From NCBI GenBank assembly GCA_013002285.1, contig JABDKJ010000031.1, positions 1 through 7,449 of the forward strand: a stretch of 7,449 nt of DNA. Reading direction: 5' to 3'. The stretch comes from Flavobacteriales bacterium (GTDB lineage Bacteria > Bacteroidota > Bacteroidia > Flavobacteriales > JABDKJ01). Positions within the stretch are counted from its first letter, which is position 1, and each line of letters begins with the position of its first letter. This document shows positions 1-6,521 of the stretch, in pieces. The notes beneath the pieces were generated by a model. The model saw only the letters and a program-made list of their open reading frames with translations, had not been told where the DNA came from and made no database searches. The position numbers were made by a program, and so were the translations under genes.

Positions 1-1400
1 GGTGTAGTTTGATCACGGAAAAAATTAACGTCTGGAGTATCCCTAGAATGCAATACGAGGTTCCATTTGCTATTCGTGCGTTCTCCGCGAACATTTGAAT
101 GCAAGAGCTCATAGTCCTCCTGCCCTATATCCCTATTGTAAAAAACGAATTTTCCATTATTGAATTTTCCAGCTTTATAGTAGTGCCAAATGTAATAAGG
201 GTATGCTCCTTCTTCTCTGGTTTTATCAGTGATCGTGTTTGGTTTGCCGTATCTCAAATAGATCGCACCACGATCTGTTTGCCAGCCCTTTTTTAATCTT
301 GTTGCGAATAATTGATCAGTTTCCCAAAGAGCTTGTTTGTATGCTAGCCATTTTTGCTTTGGTGAAATAGGGTCGCGTTCTAACCAAAAAGTATAGAAAA
401 AAGATTTCAGTTCAAGGAGCGATAAGGGCTCTAAGCCATTATCCATGATGCCTATTTCCATTTGGTTCGAAATAGGATGAAGCGCATGAATGTATTCGAT
501 CAGAGAATCTTTATGCGTCATATCTCCTACAAAAGTTTGATTGATGTCTAGCTCATCAGATATTACGAGGGATCTTGGGTTATGTCGAGAGATAACTTTT
601 TTGGAAATAGCGATGACCTCATTCAGTTTATTTTTCAATTCTAAAACCAAATTGTATTTACCGCTTGGCAATTCAGCAATATTCAATTTTGAGAAAAGGA
701 CGGAAACCAATTCCGTTTCCATTTTTTTTCTTTGGATGATATCAGCAACATTTTCTTCGGTGTCTATATCCTCAATATAATAAGAGAGGAGATACTGTTC
801 GTTTTCTCCCAAGTCCAAATTAGCATTATAGATCTCTGCATAGAACATCAATTCGTCAAATTCCTGTCCATAGTGAGAAGAGAGAAATGGGATCACGTCC
901 ATTCCAGACTTGGCCCACTCACTATTTGCACTAGCTTCTGAATAGCCAGCAACTAGTTCTAGGTCAGATATAAAAAGTTCATTCTTTGGATTACGGATCG
1001 AGATCGGTATCTCATGAAATACCTTTTCACTTTCAGGATCATTTAGGTCAATAAGATTGATCTCTAACAAATAATCTCCGTTTGGAGCGATCAATCTTCG
1101 TTGGTCAAAGAAATCGATCTGTTGGGCTCCTAATACTTCAGGACTCTTAACAATTGATTTTTCGAAATCTATGATCTCACTATGTCTTCTTAGTATGAGA
1201 GTTGCCTCCACTTGGGCCTGGAAATAGTTTTCATCTGTAGGCAAAAATTTTAACGAACTTCCATCATAATTAAAGTAACATTCGATCATATTTCCTTCGC
1301 CAGGCACATAGAATATTTTATGATCGAATGTGGCTCTAACTTTCGATGCTTCTGCCGCAAACGAGGCCAATAAAATGATAACCAATAACTTATATCGCAT
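1..1400 (-). CDS. GWxTD domain-containing secreted protein (3' end beyond window)
   Basis: The frame is open from the ATG at 1398-1400 to the left edge, giving 466 visible residues without a stop; the C-terminus is missing. Residues 1-18 form a signal peptide (basic start RYK, hydrophobic LLVIILLASF, AEA cleavage site), so the protein is probably periplasmic or envelope-bound. The middle is beta-rich. The C-terminal part carries the family signature: FWLERDP at about 338-344, then GWQTD at 372-376 followed by RGAIYLRYGKPN. GWxTD proteins are widespread in Bacteroidota and usually about 450-520 residues, so little should be lacking. Their biochemical role is not established and I assign none. 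The gene diverges from the tRNA-Ser gene, and a -7 promoter match ends 4 nt before the start codon. The family call is firm, the function unknown. Confidence 0.9.
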   Translation of the reverse strand, partial: MRYKLLVIILLASFAAEASKVRATFDHKIFYVPGEGNMIECYFNYDGSSLKFLPTDENYFQAQVEATLILRRHSEIIDFEKSIVKSPEVLGAQQIDFFDQRRLIAPNGDYLLEINLIDLNDPESEKVFHEIPISIRNPKNELFISDLELVAGYSEASANSEWAKSGMDVIPFLSSHYGQEFDELMFYAEIYNANLDLGENEQYLLSYYIEDIDTEENVADIIQRKKMETELVSVLFSKLNIAELPSGKYNLVLELKNKLNEVIAISKKVISRHNPRSLVISDELDINQTFVGDMTHKDSLIEYIHALHPISNQMEIGIMDNGLEPLSLLELKSFFYTFWLERDPISPKQKWLAYKQALWETDQLFATRLKKGWQTDRGAIYLRYGKPNTITDKTREEGAYPYYIWHYYKAGKFNNGKFVFYNRDIGQEDYELLHSNVRGERTNSKWNLVLHSRDTPDVNFFRDQTT

Positions 1401-1404
1401 GTTT

Positions 1405-1412
1405 CAAAGTTA
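1405..1412 (-). promoter_or_regulatory. Bacteroidota -7 promoter element for the GWxTD gene
   Basis: On the minus strand this reads TAACTTTG, an exact match to the Bacteroidota -7 consensus TAnnTTTG. Only four bases (AAAC) separate it from the ATG at 1400, so transcription would start at or next to the start codon and the mRNA would be leaderless or nearly so. The -33 element is weak; the best candidate is TTAG (1433-1436), about 20 bp upstream. The placement is suggestive but not proof. Confidence 0.5.
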
Positions 1413-1491
1413 TGAATAGCGCGTGAATTGTGCTAATCAGATATGTATGAATTATTTTGTTCTTACAGGTTCAACAAGTCCGAAATCTTTA

Positions 1492-1499
1492 TATTTTTG
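1492..1499 (+). promoter_or_regulatory. Bacteroidota -7 promoter element for tRNA-Ser
   Basis: TATTTTTG matches the TAnnTTTG consensus exactly and ends 4 nt before the first base of the mature tRNA. Transcription would therefore begin at or very near the mature 5' end, leaving little or no leader for RNase P to remove. I see no clear -33 TTTG at the usual 17-23 bp spacing. Confidence 0.5.
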
Positions 1500-1503
1500 C
1501 CGC

Positions 1504-1592
<89 letters not shown>

Positions 1593-1599
1593 TATCATT

Positions 1600-1629
1600 A
1601 AAGGCTTCGTTATATAACGAAGCCTTTTT
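1600..1629 (+). terminator. Intrinsic terminator after tRNA-Ser
   Basis: A perfect 11-bp inverted repeat (1600-1610 with 1617-1627, core AAGGCTTCGT/ACGAAGCCTT) encloses a TATATA loop and runs into a T tract at 1625-1629. It starts 9 nt after the CCA end. The symmetrical A-rich left flank might also stop transcription coming from the right. Confidence 0.88.
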
Positions 1630-1779
1630 CATATTGGGTCACTTTTGAAATATTAGTTAGGATCAAACTAATGACTTATAAAATAGTCAAGAAAGGCTAC
1701 TTCAACTTATAGCTCAGATATTTTAACCTTAATATTTCACGGCTCAACGATCATCTATAATATGTGCAACTAATTAGCA
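1630..1779. other. Non-coding intergenic stretch with one inverted repeat
   Basis: There is no convincing reading frame on either strand and no recognised RNA family. The only structure I see is a perfect 7-bp inverted repeat, ATTAGTT (1652-1658) and AACTAAT (1666-1672), separated by AGGATCA. It lacks a T tract, so it is not a typical terminator. It could be a protein-binding site, but it is AT-rich and may be chance. The rest is AT-rich sequence leading to the promoter candidate at 1780. Confidence 0.4.
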
Positions 1780-1787
1780 TACATTTG
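1780..1787 (+). promoter_or_regulatory. Candidate -7 promoter element of the leader/small RNA
   Basis: TACATTTG matches TAnnTTTG exactly. With the 4-nt spacing seen at the two other -7 matches in this window, transcription would start near 1792 and run through the hairpins to the terminator at 1877-1907. No good -33 element is visible, so this remains a candidate. Confidence 0.4.
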
Positions 1788-1842
1788 ATATGTGTGTATG
1801 TGCTAGACGGTCGCACTTAGACCGTCACTTGGTTACAAGGTC

Positions 1843-1885
1843 AACTATCACTTCTTAGAATTAGTTGGTTGGTTTGGGTGTAGTT
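1843..1885 (+). promoter_or_regulatory. Possible antiterminator pairing
   Basis: AACTA (1843-1847) can pair with TAGTT (1881-1885), and CAC (1849-1851) with GTG (1878-1880), leaving T1848 bulged: eight Watson-Crick pairs. Forming this helix would occupy nearly all of the 5' arm of the terminator hairpin (1877-1885), so the two structures are mutually exclusive. That is the geometry of an attenuator or riboswitch expression platform. The helix is AU-rich with a large loop and could be a coincidence. Confidence 0.3.
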
Positions 1886-1907
1886 CGCAAGAGCTACACC
1901 TTTTTTT
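1877..1907 (+). terminator. Intrinsic terminator just upstream of the CoA-binding gene
   Basis: GGTGTAG (1877-1883) pairs perfectly with CTACACC (1894-1900), extendable by a G-U and a U-A pair, with loop CGCAAG and seven Ts at 1901-1907. The structure is textbook, but the placement is unusual: the T tract ends 8 nt before the ATG at 1916, and the tRNA upstream already has its own terminator. It must therefore end a separate short transcript or control read-through into the downstream gene. Confidence 0.85.
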
Positions 1908-1915
1908 GTAGATAT

Positions 1916-2278
1916 ATGAACAACAGAAAAGTCATAGTGTTAGGCGCTTCTCCAGATCCGGCTAGATATTCTTTTCGCGCAACGCAAAGATTGATCTCTG
2001 CTGGCTTTGAACCTATTCCACTTGGAATTAAAAAGGGAGCAATAGAAGGTATTCAGATCAGCGAGAACTGGCCCCTGGATGAAGTTTATGCAATAACTCT
2101 GTATCTGAACCATACGAATCAGTTGGCATTTTACGATAGGATCTTGAGTTATAATAACACCAAAGTGATCTTCAACCCTGGAGCAGAGAACAGAGAACTT
2201 ATGAAGCTTTGCAAGGCTAAGAATATTGAGGCTGTGGAAGCTTGCAGTTTAGTTCTTCTTTCTTTAGGTACATTCTAA
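1916..2278 (+). CDS. CoA-binding domain protein (small Rossmann, YccU-like)
   Basis: A 120-residue protein that is essentially one CoA-binding domain (CoA_binding_2 type). Visible marks are the N-terminal beta strand and nucleotide loop VIVLGASPDPARYS (residues 6-19), a second strand with PIPLG, the FNPGAEN turn (86-92) and the C-terminal EAC motif (108-110). Relatives resemble the CoA-binding part of succinyl-CoA synthetase alpha but lack the catalytic histidine domain; they probably sense or bind CoA or acyl-CoA in the cytoplasm, with no known reaction. I chose the ATG at 1916 because the family alignment begins there. The frame opens upstream at 1865, but that extension would run through the terminator hairpin. 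The GH3 gene begins 80 nt downstream in the same direction. Expression may depend on read-through of the terminator at 1877-1907. Confidence 0.88.
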   Translation: MNNRKVIVLGASPDPARYSFRATQRLISAGFEPIPLGIKKGAIEGIQISENWPLDEVYAITLYLNHTNQLAFYDRILSYNNTKVIFNPGAENRELMKLCKAKNIEAVEACSLVLLSLGTF

Positions 2279-2308
2279 AACGAACTTGTTAATAATCGAA
2301 TACACTTT

Positions 2309-2340
2309 TTTGGTTAGGTCTTTGTTATAGAATTAACTTG
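2309..2340 (+). promoter_or_regulatory. Weak candidate promoter for the GH3 fusion gene
   Basis: TTTG at 2309-2312 sits 21 bp before TAACTTG at 2334-2340, which resembles the -33/-7 arrangement of Bacteroidota promoters but matches TAnnTTTG imperfectly. Transcription would start near 2345, leaving a short leader before the ATG at 2359. No hairpin terminator is visible between the CoA-binding gene and this gene, so read-through is also possible. Confidence 0.28.
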
Positions 2341-2358
2341 AAAAACTTATGATCATTG

Positions 2359-5352
2359 ATGAAACCACTGAAAATATTTAGGTCAGCCCTATTTCTTATT
2401 GTCCTATTTACCGCTCCATTGACTGAGATCTGTGGTCAAGGACAATATTTAAGAGAATATGAGGCCCCTGAATTTTTACAACAGCCGTGTCCTTGGGCAG
2501 ATTCAATTATTTCAGAAATGGATCTGGATCAAAAGATCAGCCAACTTTTCATGGTGGCTACTTGGTCTAACAAAGACGAAGAACATTTCAATGCAATTGA
2601 GCAATTGATAAAGGATGAACAAATTGGAGGTTTGATCTTTTTTCAAGGTGGTCCTGAAAGACAAGCGACTTTGACCGATAGATTCCAAAGTATATCCAAG
2701 ATCCCACTGATGCTTGGTATGGATGCAGAATGGGGTTTGGCTATGCGTCTGGATAGCACGCTCTCTTATCCAAAGCAAATGACACTTGGCGCGATCTCTA
2801 ATGATACCCTCATATATAAAATGGGCTTGGACATAGCCGAGCAAATGAAAGCCCTTGGTGTGCATGTGAATTTTGCACCGGTAGCTGATGTAAACAATAA
2901 CCCTGATAACCCGGTGATCAATTATCGGTCTTTTGGAGAGAACGTCCAGAAAGTATCCGTTAAAAGTTACGCTTACGCAAAAGGCCTTCAAGATGCGGGA
3001 GTATTGGCAAATGCCAAACACTTTCCTGGGCATGGCGACACAAATACTGATTCGCATAAAGACCTTCCGATAATAGAACATTCAAGATCAAGGTTAGATA
3101 GTATTGAGCTAAAACCTTTCAAATATTTAATAAGCAGGGGCATAGGAAGTATAATGGTTGCGCATCTATACATTCCTTCATTAGATGATTCCAAGAATAC
3201 TGCAAGCACGCTATCTAAATTCGTGGTGGATTCCATTCTGAAAAAAGAACTCGGCTTTGACGGTCTCATTTTTACGGATGCTTTGAATATGAAAGGGGTC
3301 AGCAAATTTTTTGAGCCAGGGGAAACGGATGAGAAGGCCCTGTCTGCAGGAAATGATATTCTGTTGTTTTCCCTGAGTGTGTCAAAAGCCAAAGAAAAGA
3401 TAAAAGCCTCTTTGAAAAATGGCAGTATAAGCGAAGAAGATATAACAGACAGATGTCACAAAGTTTTAAAAGCTAAAGAATGGCTGGGACTAACCAAGTA
3501 TGAGAAAGATACCATAACGGATCTCAAAAAGGTCTTGGATTCACCCTATAGTAATAGTTTGATAGAGAGACTGTATACGGAGTCTGTAACACTATTAAAG
3601 AATGAAAACTCTATTATTCCTTTACCTAAATACTCTACTCGCGATAAGGCTTTGGTCATAGTTGGAGATTACCTGGATAACCCTTATCATATAGAAGTTA
3701 GGAACAGAACTTTGAAGCATACAATTGCAGTCCCTAAAGATCTTAAGATAGACAAGATCAATGCAACGCTTGAGAAACTAAAAGATATAGACGATGTTAT
3801 TGTAAATATCCATGGTATGAGCCAAAGGCCTAATAGATATTTTGGGATTGAAAAACAAACTGTACAACTTGTAGACTCCTTGCGAAAGCATCATAGAGTT
3901 GTTTTAAATGTTTTCGGAAACCCTTATGCTCTGATCAAATACCCTGAATTGTTGGAATGCGATGCAGTTTTCGTTTTGTATGAGGATGTTCCTTATTCTC
4001 AAAAAGCTGCAGCCAAAGCTTTGCTCGGAGACGTAAATATTAAAGGGCGTTTGCCTGTTACGATAAATTCAGATCTTCCCGAGGGAACGGGAATAATGAT
4101 AGAGCACAATAAAATGACTTATGGCTTTCCAGAAGAAGTAGGCATTTCATCAAACATACTTTCTAAGATCGACTCTATAGTCACTGACGGTATCGAAAAA
4201 CAAGCCTATCCTGGATGCGTTGTTTTGGTTGCCAAGAATGAAAAGATCATCTATCACAAGTCATTTGGTCATACCACATACGAAAACAAAAGAGCCATAA
4301 AGCCAGACGATATTTATGACCTTGCGTCAATAACTAAAATTGCGGCCACAGCTGCAGGAGTAATGCGCCTTGTTGAGGAAGGAAAGCTAGACATAAATAA
4401 AACCCTAGGGCATTATTTACCAAGCATACCGGACAGTTCATTTATGCACGATGCAGTTATAAAGAATGTATTGACCCATCAAGCAGGTTTCAGATCTTGG
4501 ATACCATTTTATGTTGGGTCTATGAAGGATGGAAAACTTAGGTCAGACCTCTACAGAAAAAAGAGATCGAATAAGTATTCTGTGCAGGTTTCGGAGAATT
4601 TATTCATAACTGAAAGCTACAAGGACTCGATATTCTATAAGATAGTAGGATCAGAACCGAGATCCACAAATGACTATAAATACAGCGATCTTGGATTTTA
4701 TCTGTTGCCAATGGTCATTGAGAAATTGAGCGGACAGAAACTCGAGGAATTTGTTTCACAAGAATTTTATGCACCCATGGGCATTGAGACGCTTACTTTT
4801 AAGCCCCTCCAATTGTTCCCAAAAGACAGGATAGTTCCAACTGAACATGATCTTTATTTTAGGAATGAACTTCTACAAGGATACGTTCACGACCCTGGGG
4901 CGGCTATGCTTGGTGGTGTATCGGGCCATGCGGGACTATTTGGAAATGCATACGACTTGGCAGTTTATATGCAAATGTTGACGAATGGTGGATTATACAA
5001 TCACAAAAGATTCATAGAGCCAAAGACAATAGAAGAATTCACAAAATGTCAGTTTTGCCTCGGAACAAAAGACGACAATCGAAGAGCGTTGATCTTCGAT
5101 AAACCAGCGCCAGAAGGTCAGGAAGGACCTACTTGTGAATGTGTGAGCTACCTTAGTTTTGGACATTCCGGATTCACGGGTACGTTAGCTTGGGCAGATC
5201 CTGAAGAAGATCTGGTATATATTTTTCTTTCTAATCGAATTTATCCAAGTGCTAAGAACAAGAAGCTCATCTCTATGAATATTAGGACTGAAATAATGCA
5301 GGTTATCTATGATTCAATTTTGGAGAAAAAAGCCTTTTCCGAGCATCATTAA
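2359..5352 (+). CDS. Exported GH3 beta-N-acetylglucosaminidase fused to a serine beta-lactamase/AmiE-like hydrolase
   Basis: A 997-residue, multi-domain protein. Residues 1-26 are a signal peptide (MKPLKIFR then a hydrophobic run); C25 is not in a good lipobox. The GH3 catalytic barrel spans about 45-385: the NagZ signature KHFPGHGDTNTDSH starts at K220 and supplies the catalytic dyad D231/H233, and FTDALNM gives nucleophile D307. A GH3 C-terminal alpha/beta domain follows (about 400-590, ESVTLLKNEN at 408). From about 595 comes a class C beta-lactamase-like domain with all three motifs: SITK (S657, K660), YSD (775-777) and HSG (936-938). An insert of about 80 residues precedes YSD. In Bacillus, NagZ and the beta-lactamase-family amidase AmiE are separate neighbouring enzymes that degrade muropeptides in sequence. 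This fusion probably does both in the periplasm or outside; the amidase part could also be an esterase or peptidase. The ATG at 2359 is preferred over a TTG three bases earlier. bshA follows after 17 nt. Confidence 0.92.
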   Translation: MKPLKIFRSALFLIVLFTAPLTEICGQGQYLREYEAPEFLQQPCPWADSIISEMDLDQKISQLFMVATWSNKDEEHFNAIEQLIKDEQIGGLIFFQGGPERQATLTDRFQSISKIPLMLGMDAEWGLAMRLDSTLSYPKQMTLGAISNDTLIYKMGLDIAEQMKALGVHVNFAPVADVNNNPDNPVINYRSFGENVQKVSVKSYAYAKGLQDAGVLANAKHFPGHGDTNTDSHKDLPIIEHSRSRLDSIELKPFKYLISRGIGSIMVAHLYIPSLDDSKNTASTLSKFVVDSILKKELGFDGLIFTDALNMKGVSKFFEPGETDEKALSAGNDILLFSLSVSKAKEKIKASLKNGSISEEDITDRCHKVLKAKEWLGLTKYEKDTITDLKKVLDSPYSNSLIERLYTESVTLLKNENSIIPLPKYSTRDKALVIVGDYLDNPYHIEVRNRTLKHTIAVPKDLKIDKINATLEKLKDIDDVIVNIHGMSQRPNRYFGIEKQTVQLVDSLRKHHRVVLNVFGNPYALIKYPELLECDAVFVLYEDVPYSQKAAAKALLGDVNIKGRLPVTINSDLPEGTGIMIEHNKMTYGFPEEVGISSNILSKIDSIVTDGIEKQAYPGCVVLVAKNEKIIYHKSFGHTTYENKRAIKPDDIYDLASITKIAATAAGVMRLVEEGKLDINKTLGHYLPSIPDSSFMHDAVIKNVLTHQAGFRSWIPFYVGSMKDGKLRSDLYRKKRSNKYSVQVSENLFITESYKDSIFYKIVGSEPRSTNDYKYSDLGFYLLPMVIEKLSGQKLEEFVSQEFYAPMGIETLTFKPLQLFPKDRIVPTEHDLYFRNELLQGYVHDPGAAMLGGVSGHAGLFGNAYDLAVYMQMLTNGGLYNHKRFIEPKTIEEFTKCQFCLGTKDDNRRALIFDKPAPEGQEGPTCECVSYLSFGHSGFTGTLAWADPEEDLVYIFLSNRIYPSAKNKKLISMNIRTEIMQVIYDSILEKKAFSEHH

Positions 5353-5369
5353 GCTTATTTTTACCTCCT

Positions 5370-6521
5370 ATGAAGATCGGGATCGTGCTTTATCCCACCT
5401 TTGGTGGAAGCGGAGTAGTGGCAACAGAATTAGGGAAATCGTTGGCTAAACAAGGTCATGAAATACATTTTATTTCATACGACCTTCCAGTGAGATTAGA
5501 TGCTCTGAGTGAACGACTTCATTATCACGAAGTAAGTGTTTCTGATTACCCTCTATTTGACCATACACCTTATGAATTGGTCCTTACTAGCAAGTTGATC
5601 GAAGTCGTTAAATATGAAAAGTTGGATCTTCTTCATGTTCACTATGCAATACCACATGCTTCAGCAGCCTACTTAGCAAAAAAGATATTGAGCGATGAAG
5701 GAATTTACATTCCATATATTACGACTCTGCATGGTACTGATATTACGCTCGTAGGAAAAGACAAGTCTTTCGAGCCCGTAATTACTTTCGCAATAAACCA
5801 TTCTGATGCCGTCACAGCTGTGTCTGAAAGCTTGAGGTCTGACACCTATGATCTATTCAATGTTTCTAATGGAATAGATGTGGTCCCAAATTTTGTTGAT
5901 CTCGATTTCTATAAGGGCATTGATTGTGGGGGGCTGAGAGAAAGATATGCTCCCAATGGAGAAAAGCTTTTAACGCATGTATCCAATTTTCGGAAAGTAA
6001 AACGAGTAGAAGACATTGTGAAGACATTCTTTAATGTTCAAAAAGAACTGCCTTCCAGACTCCTTTTAGTTGGTGACGGACCTGAGCGCTCAAACATTGA
6101 AGAAATGTGCCGAGAAGAAGGTCTGTGTGATTCTATAGTATTCCTTGGGAAATTGAAAGATCCTCAGGTGATCCTCAAGATCTCAGACCTCTTCTTATTA
6201 GCCTCAGAGCATGAAAGTTTTGGACTTTCTGCACTTGAAGCAATGGCTTGCGGTGTGCCGGTGATCTCAACAGATACAGGTGGTTTGCCTGAAGTAAATA
6301 AAAATGGATACTCTGGATTCACATTGCCATTAGGAGATGTGTCAGGCATGACCTCTAGAGCTTTAGAGATCATTTCCAATGAGGAGACTCATTCTCAATT
6401 CAAGGCACAAGCTTTAGAACAAGCTAAGAAATTTAGTTTAGACAAAGTATTGCCTCAATATTTAGAGATCTACAAAAGGGTGATAAAGGATCAGCGCACC
6501 AGGGTCACATCACCTGTATAG
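5370..6521 (+). CDS. bshA: N-acetyl-alpha-D-glucosaminyl L-malate synthase BshA
   Basis: A 383-residue GT4-family (GT-B fold) retaining glycosyltransferase of normal family length. BshA transfers GlcNAc from UDP-GlcNAc to L-malate, the first step of bacillithiol synthesis in the cytoplasm. The N-terminal YPTFGGSGVVATELG (8-22) is highly characteristic of BshA. Further marks are HVHYAIPHA (89-97), TLHGTD (119-124), SNFRKVKR (about 205-212) in the donor-binding half, and the EX7E signature with E282 and E290 in ESFGLSALEAM. There is no signal peptide. The start follows the GH3 gene by 17 nt, which suggests one transcript; a 7-of-8 match to the -7 element (TATTTTTA, 5356-5363) could add a weak internal promoter. 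No Shine-Dalgarno sequence is present. The 3' end overlaps the convergent gene by 31 bp. bshB and bshC are not in the window. Confidence 0.94.
   Translation: MKIGIVLYPTFGGSGVVATELGKSLAKQGHEIHFISYDLPVRLDALSERLHYHEVSVSDYPLFDHTPYELVLTSKLIEVVKYEKLDLLHVHYAIPHASAAYLAKKILSDEGIYIPYITTLHGTDITLVGKDKSFEPVITFAINHSDAVTAVSESLRSDTYDLFNVSNGIDVVPNFVDLDFYKGIDCGGLRERYAPNGEKLLTHVSNFRKVKRVEDIVKTFFNVQKELPSRLLLVGDGPERSNIEEMCREEGLCDSIVFLGKLKDPQVILKISDLFLLASEHESFGLSALEAMACGVPVISTDTGGLPEVNKNGYSGFTLPLGDVSGMTSRALEIISNEETHSQFKAQALEQAKKFSLDKVLPQYLEIYKRVIKDQRTRVTSPV

Larger units (their letters stand above)
1792..1907 (+). ncRNA. Candidate small RNA or attenuator leader, about 116 nt
   Basis: This stretch lies between a -7 promoter match and a strong intrinsic terminator and has no plausible coding frame. 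It holds a perfect 7-bp hairpin, GACGGTC (1806-1812) with GACCGTC (1820-1826), then a short hairpin CTTG/CAAG (1828-1831, 1836-1839), then the terminator. The 3' arm of the first hairpin could instead pair with GTC at 1840-1842, so two folds compete. It could be a free small RNA, such as a 6S-like or other Bacteroidota sRNA that I cannot identify by eye, or the 5' leader of the CoA-binding gene starting at 1916. The 5' end is inferred only from the promoter match. Confidence 0.42.

Noticed and set aside
99..941. Three plus-strand reading frames (99-296, 541-780, 732-941)
   Set aside because: They lie antisense to the GWxTD gene, whose minus-strand frame is open throughout and has a signal peptide and family motifs. 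The plus-strand translations show no domain.
1865..1915. Upstream start for the CoA-binding protein
   Set aside because: The 17 extra residues would be encoded by the terminator hairpin and its T tract and resemble nothing in the family; the Rossmann fold starts right after the ATG at 1916.
2349..2381. ATG at 2349 as a start or leader peptide before the GH3 gene
   Set aside because: It opens a different frame that stops after ten codons; there is no sign of a regulatory peptide such as repeated codons or a following terminator.
2512..3392. Minus-strand reading frames of 189 and 134 codons (2512-3081, 2988-3392)
   Set aside because: They are antisense to the GH3 catalytic domain, whose motifs are intact, and their translations look unstructured and unrelated to any family I know.
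5363..5369. ACCTCCT immediately before the bshA ATG, identical to the 16S anti-Shine-Dalgarno sequence
   Set aside because: It has the wrong sense to act as a ribosome-binding site, and a 7-base match is easily chance; I see no partner sequence that would make it functional.
6164..6379. Minus-strand 71-codon frame
   Set aside because: It is a shadow of the conserved EX7E region of bshA.
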